10,186 nt of DNA, from NCBI GenBank assembly GCA_019415425.1, contig DXZF01000003.1, positions 1 to 10,186 on the forward strand. The letters are read 5' to 3'. Shown here one piece after another: positions 1 to 4,460 of the stretch. Under the pieces are notes generated by a model. The model ran no database searches and was not told the DNA's origin. It saw nothing but the letters and a program-made list of their open reading frames with translations. The position numbers were made by a program, and so were the translations under genes. This DNA is from Bacillota bacterium (lineage in GTDB: Bacteria > Bacillota > Clostridia > Christensenellales > QAND01). Position 1 is the first letter of the stretch. The number at the start of each line of letters is the position of its first letter.

Positions 1-1
1 G

Positions 2-112
2 GTGCACGCAAAGACTCCCTGCAAGGCTTGTAACCGCCCAAATGACGTGTGTGGTTGTGCCAACTTCTGTGCGTTTATGGCGCATACGGGTTTGCTTACC
101 CTGCGTTTGTGA
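2..112 (+). CDS. Possible 3' end of a Cys-rich protein (partial, hypothetical)
   Basis: An open frame enters from the left edge and ends at TGA 110-112, giving 36 visible residues. They contain five cysteines spaced C-x2-C-x6-C-x-C-x3-C (residues 7, 10, 17, 19, 23), followed by a hydrophobic tail. Clustered cysteines of this kind are unusual in random frames and resemble a zinc- or iron-sulfur-binding knuckle. An inverted repeat 15 nt downstream (128-160) could act as its 3' end. I do not recognise the family, and because the start lies outside the window the frame could be spurious. No function is proposed. Confidence 0.35.
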   Translation: MHAKTPCKACNRPNDVCGCANFCAFMAHTGLLTLRL

Positions 113-127
113 GAGACATCCTCCATG

Positions 128-160
128 CCCCTGTTTGCATAGATTATAACTGCACAGGGG
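128..160. repeat. Inverted repeat abutting the feo1 promoter
   Basis: CCCCTG (128-133) pairs with CAGGGG (155-160) and TGCA (136-139) pairs with TGCA (151-154), around an 11-nt AT-rich centre, with two unpaired T at 134-135. The right arm ends one base before the -35 hexamer at 161. It could be an operator for a metal-responsive repressor or the 3' hairpin of the upstream gene. No U-run follows it, which weakens the terminator reading. Confidence 0.45.
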
Positions 161-188
161 TTGACATTTTACGCAGGGCGCATAGAAT
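161..188 (+). promoter_or_regulatory. Sigma-A-type promoter of the first feo operon
   Basis: A perfect TTGACA -35 box (161-166) is followed after 16 nt by TAGAAT (183-188) as the -10 box. Transcription would begin near 195, leaving a leader of about 68 nt before feoA. It is the best-matching promoter upstream of the operon. The spacer is one base shorter than the optimum, which is common in regulated promoters. Confidence 0.7.
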
Positions 189-192
189 GTAA

Positions 193-246
193 GCGACGGC
201 TAACATGGCCGTCGTCATTTTCGAGTTATGTTAGCGAAAACTAACA
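193..246 (+). promoter_or_regulatory. feo1 leader with mutually exclusive hairpins / possible operator
   Basis: Three pairings can be read in the leader. A: 194-200 with 208-214 (7 bp, loop 201-207). B: GCTAACAT (199-206) with ATGTTAGC (228-235), 8 bp. C: TGTTAG (229-234) with CTAACA (241-246), 6 bp around CGAAAA. B excludes both A and C, while A and C can coexist. Pairing C ends two bases before the Shine-Dalgarno run. At DNA level, GTTAG-N6-CTAAC is also a symmetric site that a DtxR/MntR-type metalloregulator could bind. Which level matters cannot be decided from the sequence. Confidence 0.45.
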
Positions 247-262
247 CTGGGGGGGGCTCCCG

Positions 263-499
263 ATGACGCTGGATCAACTGAAAGTGGGCGAGACAGCCAC
301 GATATTTCAAGTGGGCGGGCAGGGCGCACTGCGCAGAAGGCTGCTGGATATGGGCCTGACGCCCCGCACACAGGTAATGGTGCGCAAGGTGGCGCCGATG
401 GGCGACCCCATCGAGCTGTACCTGCGCGGGTACGAGCTGACGTTGCGCTGTGAAGACGCGCGCAACATTCAAGTGACCAAAGGGGTGGTGATGCAATGA
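263..499 (+). CDS. feoA: FeoA, ferrous iron transport accessory protein (locus 1)
   Basis: This 78-residue cytosolic protein has the size and motifs of FeoA, an SH3-like-fold protein that works with the GTP-dependent Fe(II) permease FeoB. The core pattern is visible: R-x3-DMGLTP near residues 26-34, APMGDPIE near 48-55, then the closing G-x3-TLR strand with a following Ala. The glycine often found after GLTP is arginine here (GLTPRT). The ATG at 263 lies 6 nt after an unusual run of eight G (249-256) acting as ribosome binding site. The stop overlaps the feoB start in ATGA, implying translational coupling. It is the first gene of an operon with feoB and a small Cys-rich protein, under the promoter at 161-188. 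Confidence 0.93.
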   Translation: MTLDQLKVGETATIFQVGGQGALRRRLLDMGLTPRTQVMVRKVAPMGDPIELYLRGYELTLRCEDARNIQVTKGVVMQ

Positions 500-2502
500 C
501 GTTTGCGCTCATCGGCAATCAGAATTGCGGCAAGACCACGCTGTTCAACCAGCTCACGGGCAGCAATCAGCACGTGGGCAATTTTCCGGGTGTGACGGTG
601 GAGAAAAAGGAGGGCGTGATCCGGCACCATCCCGACGCGGTGGTGGTGGACTTACCGGGCATCTACTCGCTCTCTCCCTACACCAGTGAAGAAGTGGTGA
701 CGCGCGATTTCCTGATTCAGGAAAAGCCGGCGTGTATCATCAACATCGTAGACGCCACCAATATCGAGCGCAATCTGTACCTGACGCTGCAGCTGATGGA
801 GCTGCGCATTCCCATGGTGCTGGCGCTCAACATGATGGACGAAGTGCGCAAGAACGGCGGCTCCATAGACGTCAAGGCACTGGAGCAGGAGCTGGGCGTG
901 CCGGTGGTGCCCATCTCTGCCAGCAAAAACCAGGGCGTGGGCGAATTGGTGGATCGCCTGCTGCGCACGGCACAGCAGGGCGAAGCGCCCAAGCGGCAGG
1001 ATTTTTGCACCGGGCCGGTGCACACGGCCATTCACTCCATTGCGCACGTGATCGAGGACCATGCTGCGCGCTGCGGCGTGCCGGTGCGCTTTGCCGCCAC
1101 CAAGCTGGTGGAAGGCGATGAGCCGACGCTCAAACAGCTGCAGCTGACCGACAACGAGTGCGACATCATCGACCACATCGTGCGCGAGATGGAGCACGAC
1201 CTCAAGACCGACCGGGAGGCAGCGCTGGCGGATATGCGCTATGCGTATATCGAAAAGCTGTGCAAGGATACCGTCGTCAAGCCCAAACAGACCAAGGAGC
1301 AGGCGCGCTCCATCCGCATCGACGCCGTGCTCACGCACAAGGTCTGGGCATTGCCCATCTTTTTGGGCATCATGTTGTTTGTGTTCTGGCTCACCTTTGG
1401 CGTGGTCGGTTCCACGGTGAGCGATCTGTTTTCCCAGGGCATCGATGCCGTGACCGCGTGGGTGGATATGGCGTTGACCACAGTGGGCGTCAATGAGGTG
1501 GTGCACTCGCTGATCATCGACGGCGTGTTTGTGGGCGTGGGCAGCGTGCTGTCGTTTTTGCCCACCATCCTGATCCTGTTTTTCTGCCTGTCCATCCTGG
1601 AGGACAGCGGTTACATGGCGCGCGTGGCGTTTGTGATGGATAAGCTTCTGCGCAAGATCGGCCTGTCCGGCCGTTCGTTTGTGCCGATGCTCATCGGTTT
1701 TGGCTGTAGCGTGCCGGCCATCATGGCCACGCGCACGCTCTCCAGTGAGCGCGATCGCAAGATGACGATCCTGCTCACGCCGTTTATGTCGTGCAGCGCC
1801 AAATTGCCGATCTACGCGCTGTTTACTGCGGCGTTTTTTGAGGAGTATCAGGCGCTGGTGATGATCGGCCTGTACGTGTTGGGCATCGTAATGGGCATTT
1901 TGTCGGGCCTGCTGTTCAAAAATACGCTCTTTAAGGGCAATCCTGTGCCGTTTGTCATGGAACTGCCCGCGTACCGCCTGCCCTCGGCCAAGAGCGTGAT
2001 GCTCCACATCTGGGACAAGGCCAAGGACTTTTTGATCAAGGCGTTTACCATCATCTTTGTGGCCACCATCGTCATCTGGTTCCTGCAGACGTTTGATTTC
2101 AAGTTTAACGTCGTGGAGAACAGCGCAAACAGCATGTTGGCTGCGCTGGGGCGGTTGATTGCCCCGCTCTTTGCACCGCTGGGCTTTGCCGATTGGCGCG
2201 CTTCGACGGCGCTGGTCACGGGGTTGACGGCCAAAGAAGCGGTGGTCAGCACGCTGTCGGTGCTGATGGGCGCCAGCGATTCCGGCGCGCTCGTGCCTAT
2301 GCTGCCCCGCCTGTTCGCCCCGGCGGCCGCGGTGTCGTTCCTGGTGTTCAGCCTGCTGTACATGCCGTGCGTAGCGGCCATGGCGGCGGCCAAACGCGAG
2401 TTGGGCAGTGGCAGACAGGCGGCGCTGATGATGGCGTACCAGACGGCGTTGGCGTGGGTGACGGCGTTCGTGGTGTACCACATTGCCCTGCTGTTCATGT
2501 GA
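496..2502 (+). CDS. feoB: FeoB, GTP-dependent ferrous iron permease (locus 1, canonical pore motifs)
   Basis: This 668-residue inner-membrane Fe(II) transporter has the usual FeoB plan. An N-terminal G domain carries G1 GNQNCGKT (7-14), the switch I Thr34 in PGVTVEKK, G3 DLPG (52-55), G4 NMMD (112-115) and G5 SAS (141-143). A helical regulatory segment follows (about 170-270), then a polytopic membrane part from about 285. The membrane part has the canonical first gate GFGCSVPAIMATR (401-413), MSCSAKLPIY (431-440), a second gate with LTAKEAVVSTL (577-587), and LLYMPCVAAMAAAKRE (620-635). Length is within the family range. The start overlaps the feoA stop by 4 nt, with AGGGG at 481-485 as a modest binding site. 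The motif set is that of classic iron FeoB proteins, so Fe(II) uptake is the firm expectation. Confidence 0.96.
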   Translation: MTFALIGNQNCGKTTLFNQLTGSNQHVGNFPGVTVEKKEGVIRHHPDAVVVDLPGIYSLSPYTSEEVVTRDFLIQEKPACIINIVDATNIERNLYLTLQLMELRIPMVLALNMMDEVRKNGGSIDVKALEQELGVPVVPISASKNQGVGELVDRLLRTAQQGEAPKRQDFCTGPVHTAIHSIAHVIEDHAARCGVPVRFAATKLVEGDEPTLKQLQLTDNECDIIDHIVREMEHDLKTDREAALADMRYAYIEKLCKDTVVKPKQTKEQARSIRIDAVLTHKVWALPIFLGIMLFVFWLTFGVVGSTVSDLFSQGIDAVTAWVDMALTTVGVNEVVHSLIIDGVFVGVGSVLSFLPTILILFFCLSILEDSGYMARVAFVMDKLLRKIGLSGRSFVPMLIGFGCSVPAIMATRTLSSERDRKMTILLTPFMSCSAKLPIYALFTAAFFEEYQALVMIGLYVLGIVMGILSGLLFKNTLFKGNPVPFVMELPAYRLPSAKSVMLHIWDKAKDFLIKAFTIIFVATIVIWFLQTFDFKFNVVENSANSMLAALGRLIAPLFAPLGFADWRASTALVTGLTAKEAVVSTLSVLMGASDSGALVPMLPRLFAPAAAVSFLVFSLLYMPCVAAMAAAKRELGSGRQAALMMAYQTALAWVTAFVVYHIALLFM

Positions 2503-2515
2503 GGAGGGAAGCGCA

Positions 2516-2674
2516 ATGCATGCGATCGATTGGATTTTGCTCGCCGGCGTTGTGGCGCTGGCGATCGGCGCGCTTCGCTTTGTCAGGCGCAATCGGGGCG
2601 GCTGTTGCGGCTGCGGGCAGTGCGGCAAACAGTGCCCGATGACGCAGGAGCAGGGCGATGCGCACAGGGCGTAA
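2516..2674 (+). CDS. FeoB-associated Cys-rich membrane protein
   Basis: This 52-residue protein has one N-terminal hydrophobic helix (about residues 5-20), then a basic RFVRRNR stretch and a Cys cluster, CCGCGQCGKQC (30-40), containing five cysteines. This matches the small FeoB-associated Cys-rich membrane proteins found after feoB in clostridia and relatives. They are thought to help iron delivery or FeoB activity, but the role is not firmly established. The start is set by GGAGGG (2503-2508), 7 nt before ATG 2516; an in-frame ATG at 2483 inside feoB lacks such a site. It begins 13 nt after the feoB stop and is followed by a terminator, making it the last gene of the operon. The second feo locus in this window has no equivalent. 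Confidence 0.85.
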   Translation: MHAIDWILLAGVVALAIGALRFVRRNRGGCCGCGQCGKQCPMTQEQGDAHRA

Positions 2675-2689
2675 AGCTGTTGTACATAC

Positions 2690-2724
2690 AAGGGCGGGGA
2701 GAGGCGCTTCCCGCCCTTTGTCTT
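2690..2724 (+). terminator. Rho-independent terminator of the first feo operon
   Basis: AAGGGCGGG (2690-2698) pairs perfectly with CCCGCCCTT (2710-2718) around an 11-nt loop, and an interrupted T tract (TTTGTCTTT) follows. It begins 15 nt after the stop codon of the small Cys-rich protein. TGTACA copies at 2681-2686 and 2725-2730 could extend the stem at its base. Confidence 0.8.
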
Positions 2725-2741
2725 TGTACAGAGATGCGGAA

Positions 2742-2775
2742 AACGCAACGACCGCCTTGCGGCGGTCGTTGCGTT
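2742..2775. repeat. Perfect 15-bp inverted repeat (hairpin)
   Basis: The arm 2742-2756 is the exact reverse complement of 2761-2775, separated by only TTGC. Read on the minus strand the loop is GCAA, a GNRA tetraloop, and the stem runs into TTTTCC, so it may be a backup terminator for minus-strand transcripts. On the plus strand no T-run follows. It could also be a copy of a dispersed palindromic repeat, which cannot be judged from one window. Confidence 0.6.
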
Positions 2776-2825
2776 CAGAGAACATATGGCGATAGATAGG
2801 AAGTAGCAAAGTCGTTGCAAAAGAA

Positions 2826-3029
2826 AACAAAAAAGCGGGAATTACCCGCTTGAAATGTACACAAAGAAAACGAATGGATTCGTTGTGCGCTGCTCCTTTC
2901 CAAACGGGAGGCGAGGACGTTTCCATCCACACCCATCGGCTGCTCTGCATGGGGCAGATGCCCTTTAGCCAAAGCCAGCTCGGAACAGGCCGGTGAGGCC
3001 GGCCGCCTATGCAATTGTCTTCTTTTACC
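2826..3029 (-). ncRNA. Candidate stand-alone structured RNA of about 200 nt, class unassigned
   Basis: A near-consensus promoter (3036-3064) and a strong intrinsic terminator (2829-2851) bracket this minus-strand stretch, and no ORF with a ribosome binding site lies between them. Several local structures are visible: a GGCCGG/CCGGCC hairpin (2988-3004), a GAAA-capped GGAUG/CGUCC stem near 2910-2923, a hairpin AACGAAT/ATTCGTT (2869-2884), and possible 9-bp pairing of the 5' end (3025-3017) with 2871-2863. Such end-to-end closure and length resemble 6S RNA, which binds RNA polymerase, but I cannot match its conserved core and do not assign it. I see none of the signature motifs of SRP RNA, RNase P RNA or tmRNA. 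A long untranslated tail of corA is the main alternative. Confidence 0.6.
2829..2851 (-). terminator. Rho-independent terminator of a minus-strand transcript
   Basis: On the minus strand AAGCGGG (2851-2845) pairs with CCCGCTT (2839-2833) around a 5-nt loop, followed directly by a run of T (2834-2829) and then GTTTTC. This is textbook intrinsic-terminator form. It lies over 250 nt beyond the corA stop and fits the end of the separate transcript starting near 3029. Confidence 0.85.
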
Positions 3030-3035
3030 ACACAC

Positions 3036-3064
3036 AGTATAACAGCGGATTGCACCGATGTCAA
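3036..3064 (-). promoter_or_regulatory. Near-consensus promoter of the candidate RNA
   Basis: On the minus strand TTGACA (3064-3059) is followed after exactly 17 nt by TATACT (3041-3036). This is the closest match to the sigma-A consensus in the window. It starts 40 nt past the corA stop and points away from corA, so it serves a separate transcript beginning near 3029. Confidence 0.8.
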
Positions 3065-3103
3065 GACGCGTGTCCTCGCATCCCACCGCGTGGCGGGGCG
3101 ATG

Positions 3104-4018
3104 TCAGAACCACTTGTTTCGCTTGAACAGGATGACGCACACGACCACGACCGCGATGCTGAGCACGATGACAAACGGGTATCCGTACTGCCAGCCAAAC
3201 TCCGGCATCTTGAGATTCATGCCATACCACCCGACGATGAGCGTCAATGGGGAAAAGATGGCGGTGATGACGGTGAACAGCTTCATCAAGCTGTTGAGGC
3301 CGATGTCCACCTGCGCCTGGTACGCCTCGCGCACCTGGGTGGCGTAGTCGCGCAGGTTGAGTACGGCGTGGTACAGGCGGTTGCAACGGTTGGTGAGGAT
3401 GCGAAAATACCGCAAAGAGGCGTGCGAGAGCAACCGGTTTTCGTTGTCCTCCAGCGCTTCGGCTACGTCCACCAGTTGCTCGTAATAGCGCTTGAGGTAC
3501 ATCAGCTTTTGGCGCACCTGCATGATGGAATGCAGATAGTCCTGCTTGGGCGAATCCATCAGCGCCTCTTCGAGCGACCAGATCTGCTGCTCGATGGCCT
3601 CCAGTTCCGCAGTATCGTCCGCCGTGATACGGTCCAGAAAACTGTATAGAAGGTGACTCAACCCCAGTGTTTCCACGCTTTCGGTACACAGCCGGTTGAT
3701 CAGAAAGGCGGTGGGATGCGGCACGTCGCACACGAATACCAACAGATTTGTGTGCATGTAGATACACACGCGCGTATAGGTGGCCTGCTTTCCGCTGTCC
3801 TGCACACGCGGGATGAACAGCGAAATCAGATCACACCCCTCGTATCGTTCCAGCTTGCTGCTGGTCGTGCGCATGCACTCGCGCAGCACGGCGGGCGCAA
3901 TCCCCAGCGCCTTCCCGTTGCGCTCCATCTCGTCAAAGGTCAGAAAACATACGCACGGCGTGTCCGCGTCCTCTGCCGTAGGCAGGTTGGGCGCACGCCG
4001 GGAGCCGAAGCAAATCAT
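3104..4018 (-). CDS. corA: CorA-family divalent cation (Mg2+/Co2+/Ni2+) transporter
   Basis: This 304-residue protein has the CorA layout. A soluble alpha/beta N-terminal domain is followed by long charged helices (about 130-240) that form the funnel. Two C-terminal transmembrane helices follow, about 245-265 and 280-298. The signature YGMN (265-268) sits at the end of TM1, followed by the periplasmic loop MPEF, and the protein ends with a basic cytosolic tail (KRNKWF). CorA proteins are pentameric channels mainly for Mg2+, some also passing Co2+ or Ni2+; the sequence does not settle the ion. I chose ATG 4018 because AAGAGGA lies 9 nt upstream. A longer frame to 4246 would cross the divergent feoA start region and its extra residues do not look like CorA. 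It is monocistronic and sits between two ferrous iron loci. Confidence 0.92.
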   Translation of the reverse strand: MICFGSRRAPNLPTAEDADTPCVCFLTFDEMERNGKALGIAPAVLRECMRTTSSKLERYEGCDLISLFIPRVQDSGKQATYTRVCIYMHTNLLVFVCDVPHPTAFLINRLCTESVETLGLSHLLYSFLDRITADDTAELEAIEQQIWSLEEALMDSPKQDYLHSIMQVRQKLMYLKRYYEQLVDVAEALEDNENRLLSHASLRYFRILTNRCNRLYHAVLNLRDYATQVREAYQAQVDIGLNSLMKLFTVITAIFSPLTLIVGWYGMNLKMPEFGWQYGYPFVIVLSIAVVVVCVILFKRNKWF

Positions 4019-4054
4019 CTGATCACATCCTCTTTTCGCATGCACCTTTACTAT

Positions 4055-4083
4055 AACATATCGCGTGCCCGACCATACGGCAA
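4055..4083 (-). promoter_or_regulatory. Possible corA promoter
   Basis: On the minus strand TTGCCG (4083-4078) and TATGTT (4060-4055) are separated by 17 nt, about 37 nt upstream of the corA start. A second possible -10, TATAGT (4055-4050), overlaps but has no good -35. Both matches are partial, so the exact promoter is uncertain. Confidence 0.4.
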
Positions 4084-4145
4084 AATGTGCGCACGGGGCC
4101 CCTGGCATGTGGAACGCATTGGGCGTGAGGGTCATAGTGTGAGCA

Positions 4146-4166
4146 TGACGGACCTGTGTCCGATCA
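4146..4166 (+). promoter_or_regulatory. Leader hairpin / palindrome upstream of the second feoA
   Basis: CGGAC (4149-4153) pairs with GTCCG (4158-4162) around CTGT. TGA (4146-4148) and TCA (4164-4166) extend the stem across a single bulged A. GTCAT (4131-4135) and ATGAC (4145-4149) form a further overlapping inverted repeat. It lies 22 nt before feoA and does not resemble the leader of the first feo operon, suggesting different control. No convincing promoter for this operon was found in 4084-4150. Confidence 0.35.
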
Positions 4167-4188
4167 CAAAAGAGGGGGGAAACAAAAG

Positions 4189-4425
4189 ATGCAAATTCTG
4201 CCGTTAAACCAGTTGCCCATCGGTGAAAAGGGCACGGTGTTTTCAATGGATTTTTCGGGCATTGCGCGGCGGCGCATGTTGGATCTGGGCTTTGTACCCG
4301 GCACGGAAGTGGAGGCGCTACAGAAGAGCCCGAGCGGCAATCCCATCGCCTATCACGTGCGTGGAACGGTCATCGCGCTGCGCGCAGAAGATGCCGGCCG
4401 GATTGCATTGCGCGTAGGCGCGTAA
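4189..4425 (+). CDS. feoA: FeoA, ferrous iron transport accessory protein (locus 2)
   Basis: This second 78-residue FeoA-type SH3-fold protein has the motifs RRRMLDLGFVPGTEVE (about 25-40), SPSGNPIAYHVRG (about 45-57) and VIALRAEDAGRIAL. It keeps the PGT glycine that the first copy lacks, and only part of the sequence is shared between the two. The ATG at 4189 is preceded 8 nt upstream by AGGGGGGA (4173-4180); an in-frame ATG at 4156 has no such site. It is followed 35 nt later by its own feoB, with which it probably functions. It is transcribed divergently from corA, so the roughly 170-bp gap must hold both control regions. Confidence 0.93.
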   Translation: MQILPLNQLPIGEKGTVFSMDFSGIARRRMLDLGFVPGTEVEALQKSPSGNPIAYHVRGTVIALRAEDAGRIALRVGA

Positions 4426-4460
4426 ATTACATCGACAGCGCAAAAGGGGAGGGAAAGTCA

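Noticed and set aside
652..2820. 722-codon open frame on the minus strand across feoB1
   Set aside because: Its translation is rich in Arg, His, Gln and Asp with no membrane or domain pattern. It overlaps a certain feoB gene entirely, and long antisense frames are expected opposite GC-rich codon usage.
2826..3029. SRP RNA identity for the minus-strand RNA, from a GGAAAGGAGCAGC stretch
   Set aside because: The stretch only loosely resembles the SRP domain IV signature and the flanking pairing needed for that domain is absent.
2495..3064. 189-codon minus-strand frame spanning the candidate RNA
   Set aside because: Its start codon lies in the -35 box of the promoter, there is no ribosome binding site, and it runs through two terminators into the small Cys-rich protein gene.
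2993..3649. 218-codon plus-strand frame opposite corA
   Set aside because: It is antisense to a gene with clear CorA motifs and its translation shows no recognisable pattern.
4019..4246. N-terminal extension of corA by 76 residues
   Set aside because: It would overlap the second feoA start region, includes no CorA-like sequence, and a good ribosome binding site precedes the ATG at 4018.
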